Assembly (NCBI RefSeq): GCF_005491705.1
Contig: NZ_CP028092.1
Span: 1,178,001 to 1,242,000 of the forward strand
Source: Pontibacter sp. SGAir0037
GTDB taxonomy: Bacteria; Bacteroidota; Bacteroidia; Cytophagales; Hymenobacteraceae
Direction of reading: 5' to 3'
DNA length: 64,000 nucleotides
Position numbers and translations under genes: made by a program. The notes beneath the pieces are model-generated. The model was not told the DNA's origin, searched no databases, and was given only the letters and a program-made list of their open reading frames with translations. Positions 17,411-26,557 of this stretch are shown piece by piece; position 1 is the stretch's first letter; each line of letters starts with the position of its first letter.

Positions 17411-19237
17411 TTAAATAGTGTACTTCCTGCCTTTGTTCTGTTCTTTCAGGTAGTTCATAAGTGGCTCGAAGTAATCTACCATGGCACGGGCATTCAGTTC
17501 TTCGCCTGTTTTATCTTTTAACATCTGCCGCCAGTCTGCCGATGCTCCTGGGTACATGATTTCGCGCAGGAAAGAACCTACTTCTTTGCTGCCGTAGTAA
17601 TTCGTAGCCCGCGGATCCTGCTTCAGAATGTTGTTGGCAATATGATCGTGTAACTGGAACAGGATGATATATGACAGCGCATAATCATAGTATTGTGCCG
17701 GATCGTCGTTAATATGTGTTTTGGTAGCGGCATCCGTAAACTGTTCCCCTCTTTCATTCGGCGGCACTATCCCCTGGTATTGCTTCACCAGCTCCCACCA
17801 ACGTTTGTTAAATTCATTTTCTGACAGGTTCTTCGCATATAAATCATGCTCAAACTCACTCATGACACCAGCTGCGAAAGGAATGAAAGTTACATAGCTT
17901 AAAGCTTCTTTCAGCAAGGTCTGTACCTCATCTGTCGGTGTGTTGGCATCTACTAATTTTAGCTGCGCCAGAAAAGGCTTCTGCATAGCGGCAAGCCCCA
18001 TTAAACTTCCTATAGCTTCGTGATAGGCTCTGTTGGCCCCACCACGTAAAAGAACGGGTACATCCGGGTTTGTGTAGGTCATGTAATAATAGATATGCCC
18101 CAGTTCATGATGCGTAGTCTCATACCATTCTGCATTTGGCTCCACGCTCATCAGGCTACGCACATCCTGTTCCAGGTCCATATGCCAGGCCGAAGCATGG
18201 TTGTTTTTCTTATAGTTGGCTCCGGCTGGTAAAGGGTAAAGGCTCGATTTCTCGTAAAAAGATGGCGGAAGCTTTGGAAAGCCGAGGCTCACATAGAAAC
18301 GCTCTGATTGCTCCACCAGCCATTTATCTCCTTTCTGCTTAAGCACTGCATCCAGATCCAGGCCTTTTACTTCTACCATAGAGCTCCAGTCCTGGCCCCA
18401 GCGGTTTGGCAGCCAGTGCGCCGGCAGATAGTCGGGCACTTGCTTTACCCCGTACTGCTTTGCCAGTTCATAGCGTGCATAGGTATGAAGTTCCCGGTAT
18501 AAAGGCATTAGCTCTTTGTTCAGCTTCTGCATCAGGTCCATCATCTCCTGGCGCGACATACCATAGTCGGAAGCCTGGTAGCTGAAGTAGTCGTCGTAGC
18601 CCAGGCTTTGCACGGTCTGGTTGCGAAGCTGGCGCAGGTTCACAAGACCGGATTTTAGCTGTTTACCCACTTCCTTGCTGGCCTGCCAGGCGGCTAAACG
18701 TTTGTTTACATCCTTCTCCTTTTTCAGGATGTTATCGATGTCGTTGGTGGTAACAGATTTTCCGTTCAGCCTATAGTCGAAGCCATATAGTTTTTCAGTT
18801 TGCTCTGTCTCCGCTTTTATGCGTGCCTTTACCACATCGGCCACAGTCTGCGGGCTATTAGCGGCGGCATACAGTATTGTTTCCAGTTGCTTTACCTGCA
18901 GCTCAGTTAGTTGCTCTTTTTGCTCCATTAAAGCGCGGGCTTTTTCGATGTTCCCGGTGCTGCCTGTAAAGGCGGCAAGAGCCTCGTTCGCTTTTCGTGT
19001 AACGGCAGCATTGGAGGTGTCACCTTCTACAATGCGTGTATTCGAGGTCCATTCGGCCTCAGCAGAAGAGGTATAAAGTTGCTGAAACTGCCTGGAGTAA
19101 TCATTGATAAAAGCCTGGGCATCCTGCTGAGCAGCACTGGCTTCTGCCGTAACGGTGGTGTCAGAAGAGTCGGATTTAGGGCTGGAACAGGAGAAAAGTA
19201 TGGCCGCAGTAAGGCCTGTCAATAAGATTTTCTTCAT
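17411..19237 (-). CDS. M2-family (ACE-like) metallopeptidase lipoprotein
   Basis: About 608 residues. Starting at the internal ATG (19237) gives a lipoprotein signal peptide, MKKILLTGLTAAILFSC, with the lipobox Cys near residue 17, so the enzyme is probably anchored in the cell envelope. The zinc site is HHELGH (about residue 375) with the third ligand Glu in YHEAIGS downstream, as in angiotensin-converting enzyme. M2 enzymes release dipeptides from peptide C termini. Length matches a single-domain bacterial ACE homologue. The open frame extends six codons further upstream but that would spoil the signal peptide. Confidence 0.93.
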   Translation of the reverse strand: MKKILLTGLTAAILFSCSSPKSDSSDTTVTAEASAAQQDAQAFINDYSRQFQQLYTSSAEAEWTSNTRIVEGDTSNAAVTRKANEALAAFTGSTGNIEKARALMEQKEQLTELQVKQLETILYAAANSPQTVADVVKARIKAETEQTEKLYGFDYRLNGKSVTTNDIDNILKKEKDVNKRLAAWQASKEVGKQLKSGLVNLRQLRNQTVQSLGYDDYFSYQASDYGMSRQEMMDLMQKLNKELMPLYRELHTYARYELAKQYGVKQVPDYLPAHWLPNRWGQDWSSMVEVKGLDLDAVLKQKGDKWLVEQSERFYVSLGFPKLPPSFYEKSSLYPLPAGANYKKNNHASAWHMDLEQDVRSLMSVEPNAEWYETTHHELGHIYYYMTYTNPDVPVLLRGGANRAYHEAIGSLMGLAAMQKPFLAQLKLVDANTPTDEVQTLLKEALSYVTFIPFAAGVMSEFEHDLYAKNLSENEFNKRWWELVKQYQGIVPPNERGEQFTDAATKTHINDDPAQYYDYALSYIILFQLHDHIANNILKQDPRATNYYGSKEVGSFLREIMYPGASADWRQMLKDKTGEELNARAMVDYFEPLMNYLKEQNKGRKYTI

Positions 19238-19289
19238 AGATATAATTTTACACATCTAATGTAAGATAATCTTATGCAAGTAGCAAACG

Positions 19290-20255
19290 CTACATCATCA
19301 CACCATCTACAGGCGGTTTTTTCTCCGGAAAGTTTTTATCACCCCACTGTTCCTTCGTTACGGTTTCTATACCCAGGCTTAAGGCCGTCAGCGGAACGTC
19401 TTCCAGTCTGTTTTCGAAGGGGTCCTCTATACGCTCGCCCACCAGGTCGAGGCACAGAAATACAAAAGAAATAATGACAGATACAGGTATAGTGGCCCAA
19501 CCAAGTTCCTCTACAAACACAAAAGGGAGGATCGATGCGTGTATAAACACAAACACCCGGGAGAAGAAGCTGTAGTGGCGTGGAAAAGGAGTATTTTTAA
19601 TGCGTTCGCTTCGGCCTTGTATGTTGTTGAACTCCACCAGTGTTTCTTCCAGTTTCACAAAGCGAAAATCAGAAATATAGCCTTTCTGGTAAGCTCTGCG
19701 CAGATCTTCTCCCTGAAGCTCCAGCAAATAGTTTGGCGGGTTTTTTTTATGGCAGAAGACGTTAAACTCGCTCGGAGTTAAAAAAGCAATAGTATCGTTA
19801 TAATCGTTTGTTTCTTCTATCAGCTCCTCCTGCGAAGTCTGGTTGTAATCGTGCCGGTTCCGCAGAAACACACGCAAGGCATGCACAAAGGCTATATGCC
19901 TATATACCATCCGCTGCTGTAGCTGCCTTACCTCTTCTGCATCAGCCTTGTCCGAAGGCATGATCATGGTAATCACTTGGCGGGTCCAGGCGCGGCTGTA
20001 GTTCACCAGCAGGCCCCATATCTGCCGTGCTTCCCACCACCGCTCGTAAGCATTGCTGTTTTTAAAGCCCAGGAAAATGGCAAGCGCTGTGCTTAACGCA
20101 GTTATTGTATTAAAGGGCAGATGCAGGTGCCATACTTCGTAATAACCGTGCAGGAAGTATACAACAATCGAAAGTGATATATAATAAAGTAATCCTCTCC
20201 AGGTATAATGGAGAATCATTCTCCAGGTTAAATTTCTTCTAACTAGCATAAGCAA
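19290..20255 (-). CDS. bestrophin-family anion channel (UPF0187/YneE-like)
   Basis: 321 residues with N-terminal membrane helices and the conserved segment FLGFKNSNAYERWWEARQIWG typical of bacterial bestrophins, followed by amphipathic cytosolic helices and a pair of hydrophobic segments (about 225-265). C-terminal GERIEDPFENRLEDVPL is also characteristic. Bacterial homologues form pentameric ion channels in the inner membrane. The start may be the third codon (also ATG). It follows the DUF294 gene in the same direction after about 140 nt. Confidence 0.9.
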   Translation of the reverse strand: MLMLVRRNLTWRMILHYTWRGLLYYISLSIVVYFLHGYYEVWHLHLPFNTITALSTALAIFLGFKNSNAYERWWEARQIWGLLVNYSRAWTRQVITMIMPSDKADAEEVRQLQQRMVYRHIAFVHALRVFLRNRHDYNQTSQEELIEETNDYNDTIAFLTPSEFNVFCHKKNPPNYLLELQGEDLRRAYQKGYISDFRFVKLEETLVEFNNIQGRSERIKNTPFPRHYSFFSRVFVFIHASILPFVFVEELGWATIPVSVIISFVFLCLDLVGERIEDPFENRLEDVPLTALSLGIETVTKEQWGDKNFPEKKPPVDGVMM

Positions 20256-20336
20256 TTTGAAATCTGTGTTATAAACTGCTTTTAGCCGAAATGGTTTTCG
20301 TTAGAAGAGCCTGGGCTACAAAATTTGCCAGAAGTA

Positions 20337-20387
20337 GCCTCACCTTCCGACACAATTTTATGTATAAACCGGCCAGGAAGGTGAGGC
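20337..20387 (-). terminator. hairpin downstream of the DUF294 gene
   Basis: A 12-bp perfect stem (20337-20348 with 20376-20387) with a 27-nt loop lies just downstream of the minus-strand gene ending at 20395 and upstream of the bestrophin gene. There is no T-tract, so it may be a weak terminator or mRNA-stabilising hairpin. Confidence 0.4.
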
Positions 20388-20394
20388 ATTGGGT

Positions 20395-22299
20395 TTAATA
20401 CAAGGTTTTCGTGAAGTTAATCTTAATCCGTAGCTGGAAGTCGGCAATTACTTTAAAGATTTCCTTTAGAGTAACCTGTTCAATCTTAGTTAGTTTTTTC
20501 GGATCTACAAAATTATCCGGACGCTCTTTATCATTGATAATCTGCATTGCCTGCTTTTTCAGGCGCAGGCTCATAAGGTAATAATAGGCCTGTAGCAGCT
20601 CCTGGTACTCTTTGTCTGTAAAAACACCCTTTTCACATAAGGCAGCCATACGTTCACCGGTATTGGATTTAAAGATCCGATGCTGCAGCGCATATACCCG
20701 CACCAGATCCACTATAGGCGTCATGGTTTTCTTGATGTTAAACACCTGCTGTGATCCTTTGGAAAAGGTTTTAATATTGTTGAAGAAGGTAAGCGGCGGT
20801 TCGTACTGCAAGGCATTAACACCCATGTGGTACAGGAACTTATAGAGCGGGTTCTGAAGCTCTTCATTAAGGAAGCTTTGTAGTTCATCCATAATGGCTG
20901 CTTCTCCATACAGATAGCGACAGTCGAAGAAAGTGGCAAACTTCATAACAGCCTCCGGGTTCGACTCTGCCATCCATTCCAGGTAATTGCGTTTCCAGTG
21001 GGAGAGGGAATGGGTCCATTTCGGGTTTTTTGCCATAAAACCACCTTCGCAGAAACTAAAGCCGATGTAATTCAACCGTTCTGACACGGTATCTGCAAAT
21101 TTAAGGAAATAGGCCCTTACCAGTTCCCGCTGTTCGTTCGCTTTATCTTCGTAAATAATGGCATTATCTTGGTCGGTATTCAGCGTTTGCTCTTTACGGC
21201 CCTCGCTTCCCAACACTATAAATACAAACTTGGCGGGTGGAGTGCCTAGGGCATCTATGGTGGTTTCAATTACTTTTAAGGCAATAGTATCGGCAACGGT
21301 GGTAATAACCTGGTTTACAATTTCTGCCTTTACGCCTCTGTTCAGCAACTGGTATACTATCTCCGGCACCTTCTCCCATTTAGATTTCAGTTCATCAACC
21401 GACTGTGCCAGTTTAACAGATTGAATAAACACAAACGGAGACTGCGCCTGCTCGCTCAGCAGCCTGTTCCGGCTCAGAAAACCGCTGTATTCACCATGGT
21501 GGCTCACCAGCAGGTACCGTGTTTTGGTGCGGAACATCAGCAGGATAGCTTCATAAATAAAAGATTGACTATCAATGGAAACGATGTTATTATCCATCAC
21601 ATCTGCAACAGGCCGGCCGGCATCCAACCGGCTTGCTATCACTCTATCGCGCAGGGTAATATCCGTTACGTAACCTTTTATCTGCTCCTGCTCATCTTTG
21701 ATAAAAAGGCAGCTGATCTTATGATATGCCATTTGCCTGGCTGCTTCGTAGATGGGAGTGGAGAGGTAACAGGCCACAATTTCCTTGGGATCTACGGTTT
21801 CTATTCTCCTGGAGTAAAGCTGATCTGAGGCTATATAATTCTCTTCGCGGGTAGTAGACGGTTTAACAAAGTGTGCGTATTCGTCGTCGAGCATGCGTTT
21901 GCCATACACAGCTGTAAAATGATGGAAGAAAGCCTCATAAGCCTGGCACAAAGCTTTAAAGTGCCTGCGGTGCAGGAAATAAACTACGGTTCCTTTTTTG
22001 GCAATAACAGTTCGGATAGATCTCTTTTTGTGCAGCAATACCGAAGTGCCTCCGTAGCTGGACCCTCTGTGCCTGTGGGAAATGAGACGTTTGTTCTGGT
22101 TGCTGTCGTAGAAGAAGAGTTCATATTCACCTTCCGCTATAATATCTACTCCTCTCATTTTAGAGACGTCCTGCAGGTAAATTACTGTTTCTTTGGTATA
22201 CTTTACCTCTTCCAGCAAATCTACCACACCTTCCAGCACTTCATCCGGCAGTACATCAAAAGGTTTAACAGTTTTTAAAAACGCTAAACGATCATTCAT
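20395..22299 (-). CDS. cNMP-binding / CBS / DUF294 nucleotidyltransferase-like protein
   Basis: 634 residues. Domain order: cyclic-nucleotide-binding-like domain (about 10-130), a pair of CBS domains (about 170-280), then a DUF294 putative nucleotidyltransferase with GSEGRKEQTLNTDQDNA (about residue 365) and its C-terminal partner domain. The nucleotidyltransferase signature resembles GlnD/GlnE-type enzymes, but no substrate is known for this architecture. It is separated by a single nucleotide from the upstream exonuclease gene, so the two are almost certainly co-transcribed. Confidence 0.88.
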   Translation of the reverse strand: MNDRLAFLKTVKPFDVLPDEVLEGVVDLLEEVKYTKETVIYLQDVSKMRGVDIIAEGEYELFFYDSNQNKRLISHRHRGSSYGGTSVLLHKKRSIRTVIAKKGTVVYFLHRRHFKALCQAYEAFFHHFTAVYGKRMLDDEYAHFVKPSTTREENYIASDQLYSRRIETVDPKEIVACYLSTPIYEAARQMAYHKISCLFIKDEQEQIKGYVTDITLRDRVIASRLDAGRPVADVMDNNIVSIDSQSFIYEAILLMFRTKTRYLLVSHHGEYSGFLSRNRLLSEQAQSPFVFIQSVKLAQSVDELKSKWEKVPEIVYQLLNRGVKAEIVNQVITTVADTIALKVIETTIDALGTPPAKFVFIVLGSEGRKEQTLNTDQDNAIIYEDKANEQRELVRAYFLKFADTVSERLNYIGFSFCEGGFMAKNPKWTHSLSHWKRNYLEWMAESNPEAVMKFATFFDCRYLYGEAAIMDELQSFLNEELQNPLYKFLYHMGVNALQYEPPLTFFNNIKTFSKGSQQVFNIKKTMTPIVDLVRVYALQHRIFKSNTGERMAALCEKGVFTDKEYQELLQAYYYLMSLRLKKQAMQIINDKERPDNFVDPKKLTKIEQVTLKEIFKVIADFQLRIKINFTKTLY

Positions 22300-22300
22300 A

Positions 22301-23014
22301 TCATCTGGAGTTAAAGAGTAAAATTAAAATAAGAAGAAGCCCCAAAGCCAGAGTCAGGAGCAGGTAAGGCAGCCTGCTGTTTTTTCTGCCTAACTCATAC
22401 GACAGCCTTTCCTTTTTTTGCTGCCTGTCTATAATGCGTTCACTGATGTCTCCTCTTTCAAGCAGCTTAAAGAAACACTTTGCTGTGGCTTCTGCATCTG
22501 CCAGTGCATCATGCTGGTTATCCAGGGGCATGTTAAACAACCTTTGGTATAATTCTCCTAAACGCAGCAGTCTCTGGTGTGGCCTCAGGATAAAGTTCTG
22601 GGTTAAGGTCATGGTGCAAAAAGTTGGCAGCTCTGTAACCGGGTTAGATAAACCACTGCGGTAAAAGCCGAGCCCCAGCATATGAAAATCCAACTGGGCA
22701 AAATGGCTTACCACCAGTGGCTGATACGTAAGAAGGTCGTTGTGCAGCCATTGCATTACCGTTTTCCTTTCTTCCCCATGCGCCTGCAGGTAATCTTCTG
22801 TAATACCATGTATACTTTTAGATGTGTCGCTTATCGTATAGTCGTTGGCTTTTATGTAGTAGTTGCCGGTTTTTATTAACTGTCCGTCGCGGGTATAGAT
22901 TACCCAGGCAATCTGCACAATAAAGGGCCAATTGTCTTTAGTGGCATAAGGTGCATGCCAGTCTTTGGGTATACCCGATGTCTCCGTATCAACGAATAAT
23001 ATGTGTTCTCTCAC
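22301..23014 (-). CDS. DnaQ-like 3'-5' exonuclease with C-terminal membrane anchor
   Basis: 237 residues. The DEDDh exonuclease motifs are present: FVDTETSG (motif I), HFAQLDFHMLG (motif II region) and the NQHDALADAEAT segment with catalytic His and Asp (motif III). After a Lys/Arg-rich stretch the protein ends in one hydrophobic helix (about 218-235), placing the nuclease at the cytosolic face of the inner membrane. It precedes the DUF294 gene by 1 nt. Whether the substrate is DNA or RNA cannot be told; membrane anchoring is unlike the replicative proofreading subunit. Confidence 0.88.
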   Translation of the reverse strand: MREHILFVDTETSGIPKDWHAPYATKDNWPFIVQIAWVIYTRDGQLIKTGNYYIKANDYTISDTSKSIHGITEDYLQAHGEERKTVMQWLHNDLLTYQPLVVSHFAQLDFHMLGLGFYRSGLSNPVTELPTFCTMTLTQNFILRPHQRLLRLGELYQRLFNMPLDNQHDALADAEATAKCFFKLLERGDISERIIDRQQKKERLSYELGRKNSRLPYLLLTLALGLLLILILLFNSR

Positions 23015-23277
23015 GAGTCTAATCTACTCAATATATTTTTTGATCAAAAGCAGCAGGGGGTAGTTCTATTTGCCAGTACATGCGGTAGCACCCTTATAAA
23101 TATTTTACTTCTGCTGTATAGCTTAAGGTAAATGTTTTATGATTTTTGTAAATGGTTGATAACCTTATGATAATAGTAACAAAAACCCTTTACCATTCCT
23201 GCTGCACCTGCTGCCCTTGTAAAAGTTGTATCTACAATTATTTTAGATGAAAAGGTTTTGCTTTTAAAGTTTTGTGT
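23015..23277. other. intergenic region between divergent genes
   Basis: About 260 nt between the exonuclease gene (minus) and the TetR-gene promoter (plus). It is AT-rich and should hold the promoter of the exonuclease-DUF294 operon. I see no coding signal or strong hairpin. Confidence 0.4.
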
Positions 23278-23306
23278 TACCTTTGCCGACCGAATGAATG
23301 TTCAAT
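23278..23306 (+). promoter_or_regulatory. promoter and candidate operator of the TetR-family gene
   Basis: TACCTTTG (23278-23285) fits the Bacteroidota -7 consensus TAnnTTTG. Just downstream, ATGAATGTTCAAT (about 23294-23306) carries TGAA/TTCA inverted half-sites and resembles one half of the palindrome found before the efflux operon at 23959. Confidence 0.5.
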
Positions 23307-23320
23307 AGACAAAAAAGGAT

Positions 23321-23902
23321 GTGGCGTTGGAAAACCTGGCAGATAAAAAGAAAGCAATTTTAGAAAGTACACTCGACCTGATTAAAGAGAATGGCTTCCA
23401 TGGTACTCCGATGAGTATGGTGGCGAAGCATGCCAATGTAGCGGCTGGTACTATTTACCATTATTTCGATAGCAAAGAAACGCTGATATGCCAGCTGTTT
23501 TCTTACGTGAAGGGCCGCATAATGGACGCCCTTTTCGAACAGGACGATGAAAGCCTGGACTTTAGAGTACGCTTTTTTCGGGTATGGCGTGGCCTGTATG
23601 AGTTCTATATAAACAATCTGAATTCGCTTGTGTTTTTCGAACAGTTTGTGAATTCGCCTTACAATAAGAAATTACCTAAGCCGGAACATGATACTTTTAA
23701 GCCCTTACACGATTTCTTCACGCTTGGCATCGAGCAAGAGTATCTGCGGCCTGTGAATCCGAAAATTTTAACGGTGCTGGCCCATGGGAGTATTCTAACG
23801 GCCGCTAAAGTAAGAATGGCTGGCAAAATTGAGCTACAAGAGCCGGAGCTTGAACAAATTATCGAAATTCTCTGGGATGGTATGGCCTTAAAGAAGAAGT
23901 AG
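23321..23902 (+). CDS. TetR/AcrR-family transcriptional regulator
   Basis: 193 residues with an N-terminal TetR HTH (about 8-55, GFHGTPMSMVAKHANVAAGTIYHYFDSKETL) and a variable C-terminal ligand-binding domain. It lies immediately upstream of, and in the same direction as, an outer-membrane factor, adaptor and RND pump, the usual arrangement for a local repressor of an efflux operon. The start is GTG (23321) or TTG (23327); the AAAGGA at about 23314-23319 fits the TTG spacing better, and the choice changes only two residues. Confidence 0.9.
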   Translation: MALENLADKKKAILESTLDLIKENGFHGTPMSMVAKHANVAAGTIYHYFDSKETLICQLFSYVKGRIMDALFEQDDESLDFRVRFFRVWRGLYEFYINNLNSLVFFEQFVNSPYNKKLPKPEHDTFKPLHDFFTLGIEQEYLRPVNPKILTVLAHGSILTAAKVRMAGKIELQEPELEQIIEILWDGMALKKK

Positions 23903-23947
23903 CTCCAGTGGTGCTCCTTGCTGATTTAGGAATGGAAAATTAAAGCA

Positions 23948-23980
23948 TTGTTTTATATTAATGTTTAAACATTACATTTG
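23948..23980 (+). promoter_or_regulatory. promoter of the RND operon overlapped by a 16-bp palindrome
   Basis: TTG at 23948-23950 and TACATTTG at 23973-23980 fit the Bacteroidota -33/-7 elements. The perfect palindrome TAATGTTTAAACATTA (23959-23974) fills the spacer and touches the -7 box, the expected position for a TetR-type repressor to block RNA polymerase. Confidence 0.7.
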
Positions 23981-24036
23981 CAGGCCTTTTCTTCAAAGAG
24001 GGCCGATCTTTCTAAAATAGAGTTTAATAAGTGACT

Positions 24037-25365
24037 ATGAAGATTATAAATCGAGTGGGGGTTTTGCTGACCGGGTGCATGTTGGTGCCTTGTTTGCTGG
24101 TGGCCCAGTCAGGCACAGGCGAAGTACCTGGAAACCTGACGCTGGAGCAGTGTGTGGAATACGCACTCAAAAACAGGGCTGCCGTAGAACAGGCTGCCAT
24201 TGATGAAACCATCGGCGACCGGGAAATTAATGCCAGCCTGTCCGGATGGCTTCCCCAGGTTAACGCCAGTTTTGGCGGTACGCATAATATTAAGCTGCAA
24301 CAGCAGCCTTTCGGCGATCAGATTGTAACGCTGGGACAAAAATATACTTCCAACTTCCTGGTAGAGGCTAACCAGTCTATCTTTAGCAGCGAACTGCTGT
24401 TGGCGTCGAAAGCAGCCCGTTTCAGAAGAGAGCAGCTGGATCAGAACTCGCTGAATACGAAGATAAACACGGTTGTTGATGTAAGTAAAGCTTTCTATGA
24501 TATCCTGCTTTCGCAGGAGCAGATCAGGATATTAAACGAAAACCTTTCGAGGCAGGAGAAACAGTACCAGGATGCGCGGAGCCGCTTTGAAGTGGGGCTG
24601 GTGGATAAAACCGATTATCAACGTGCCGCCATTACACTGGCAAATATTCGCAGCGACCGCAAAAGAGCTCAGGAAACCATCAAAGCCAAGCAGGCTTTGC
24701 TGAAGCAACTAATGGGCTTTCCGGTGGAATCGGATCTGAACCTGACCTATGAGTACGAAAATATGCAGCGGGAAGTACTTATTGATACGACAGCTGTGCC
24801 TGACTTTGCAAACCGGATCGAACTCAGGTTGCTGCAGACACAGCGCGAACTGCTGCGCCTGAATACCAGCTACAGCAGATGGAGTCTCATCCCAACGATC
24901 TCTGCTTATGTAAATTATAACTGGTTGTTTTTCAATAACGAATTCTCCGAGCTTTACAGCCGTACATACCCTACTTCTTCAGCCGGTCTGCGGGTGGCCA
25001 TTCCTGTATTCCAGGGCACACGCCGGATTCAGAACATAAAAATTGCCGAGTTACAGGAACAACGTGCCGATATAGGCATTGCTGACGCCAGAAAAGCCAT
25101 TAATACAGAATATCAGGCCGCATTAGCAAGCTATAAAAGCAGCTACAACGACTGGATTACGCTACGCGATAACCTGCAACTGGCGCAGGAGGTGTATGAA
25201 ATTATCCGCCTGCAGTACGATGAAGGTGTAAAGGCTTATGTCGACCTGATTATAGCCGAAACAGATTTGCGCACGACGCAGCTTAATTATTACAATGCCC
25301 TGTTTAATGTACTTGCCAGCAAACTGGATTACCAAAGGGCAATAGGAACTATAGACGTTAATTAA
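24037..25365 (+). CDS. TolC-family outer-membrane efflux protein
   Basis: About 442 residues after an Sec signal peptide (IINRVGVLLTGCMLVPCLLVAQ). The mature protein opens with LTLEQCVEYALKNRAAVEQA, the classical start of the OEP repeat, and has two alpha-helical hairpins rich in Ala/Gln/Glu plus beta-strand segments. It would form a trimeric outer-membrane duct. I use the ATG at 24037 rather than the GTG two codons earlier. First gene of a three-gene efflux operon; 18 nt separate it from the adaptor gene. Confidence 0.92.
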   Translation: MKIINRVGVLLTGCMLVPCLLVAQSGTGEVPGNLTLEQCVEYALKNRAAVEQAAIDETIGDREINASLSGWLPQVNASFGGTHNIKLQQQPFGDQIVTLGQKYTSNFLVEANQSIFSSELLLASKAARFRREQLDQNSLNTKINTVVDVSKAFYDILLSQEQIRILNENLSRQEKQYQDARSRFEVGLVDKTDYQRAAITLANIRSDRKRAQETIKAKQALLKQLMGFPVESDLNLTYEYENMQREVLIDTTAVPDFANRIELRLLQTQRELLRLNTSYSRWSLIPTISAYVNYNWLFFNNEFSELYSRTYPTSSAGLRVAIPVFQGTRRIQNIKIAELQEQRADIGIADARKAINTEYQAALASYKSSYNDWITLRDNLQLAQEVYEIIRLQYDEGVKAYVDLIIAETDLRTTQLNYYNALFNVLASKLDYQRAIGTIDVN

Positions 25366-25383
25366 ATCAGCTACAAAATAAAA

Positions 25384-26529
25384 ATGAAAAGGAATTATAC
25401 ATGGCTGATGCCAGCCGCATTATGCTCCGTGATACTTACATCCTGCGGAGGCGATCAGGCAGGGCAGCAACAGCAGAATCCGATGGCCGCCGCTGCGCCT
25501 GTTACGGCATATACAGTTAAAGCAGAAGAAGTAACAGGCACAGATACATATCCGGGCAGTGTAGTGGCGCTGAACGAAGTAGAGCTACGTCCGCAGGTAG
25601 CCGGGTATATCACCAATATTTTTGTGCAGGATGGCCAGGAGGTAAAAAAAGGCCAGCGGCTGTACGAGATAGACCGAAACAAGTACCAGGCATCTTACCA
25701 GCAGGCCCAGGCAAACCTGCAAAGTGCCCAGGCGAATCTGGCGCGTGCGCAAAAGGACCTGGAGCGGTACGAACGTTTAGCTGAAAGAGAGGCCATTGCC
25801 AGGCAGCAGGTAGATTATGCCCGCACCGATGTGCAGACAGCACAGGCCCAGGTAGCGGCTGCACAGGCCCAGGTAAGGAATGTGTCCACCGATCTGGAAT
25901 ATTCTGTGATCAATGCACCGTTCAATGGCACCATTGGCATTTCGCAGGTACGAATCGGCGCACAGGTATCGCCCGGACAGCCTGTTCTGAATACTATTTC
26001 TTCTACAGATCCGGTTGCCGTTGACTTTGTGATTAACGAGCAGGAGATCTCCCGTTTCCAGAACCTGAGACAGGGACAACAGCCTGATTCTCTCTTTACC
26101 ATAAGATTGACCAATGGTACAACTTATCCGCAGCCAGGTAAGCTTATTGCCATCGACAGAGCTATAGGCCGCCAGACAGGTACGGTAACGGTAAGAGTGC
26201 AGTTCCCGAACCAACAACGCCAGTTGGTGCCCGGCATGACGGTAAATGTGAATGTGCTGAACCAGGACATAGGCTCACAGCCTGTTATACCGTACAGAGC
26301 CGTTACAGAGCAGTTGGGTGAGTTCTATGTATATACCATCCAGGCCGATTCGGTGGTGCAGCAGAATGTGCAGCTTGGAACCAGGTTCGGAGCCAGTATT
26401 GTGGTACGTGAAGGCCTGAAAGAAGGCGATCAGATTGTAGTGGAAGGTATGCAGCGCCTTCGCCAGGGAGCTAAAGTACAGGTGGGCGGCCCACAGGGAG
26501 CACCTGCTCAGCCGGCTGCAGGCAGATAA
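25384..26529 (+). CDS. RND efflux periplasmic adaptor (MFP) lipoprotein
   Basis: 381 residues. A lipoprotein signal (MPAALCSVILTSCGG) anchors it in the envelope. It has the biotinyl-lipoyl-like half-motifs (VELRPQVAGYITNIFVQDGQEVKKGQ and ISQVRIGAQVSPGQP), a long Ala/Gln-rich coiled-coil hairpin (about 95-150), a beta-barrel and a C-terminal membrane-proximal domain with a Gln/Pro/Ala tail. It joins the pump to the TolC-type duct. Homologous to AcrA/MexA. Confidence 0.93.
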   Translation: MKRNYTWLMPAALCSVILTSCGGDQAGQQQQNPMAAAAPVTAYTVKAEEVTGTDTYPGSVVALNEVELRPQVAGYITNIFVQDGQEVKKGQRLYEIDRNKYQASYQQAQANLQSAQANLARAQKDLERYERLAEREAIARQQVDYARTDVQTAQAQVAAAQAQVRNVSTDLEYSVINAPFNGTIGISQVRIGAQVSPGQPVLNTISSTDPVAVDFVINEQEISRFQNLRQGQQPDSLFTIRLTNGTTYPQPGKLIAIDRAIGRQTGTVTVRVQFPNQQRQLVPGMTVNVNVLNQDIGSQPVIPYRAVTEQLGEFYVYTIQADSVVQQNVQLGTRFGASIVVREGLKEGDQIVVEGMQRLRQGAKVQVGGPQGAPAQPAAGR

Positions 26530-26557
26530 TTTCCATTAAGCAAGACTTTCTTAGAAC

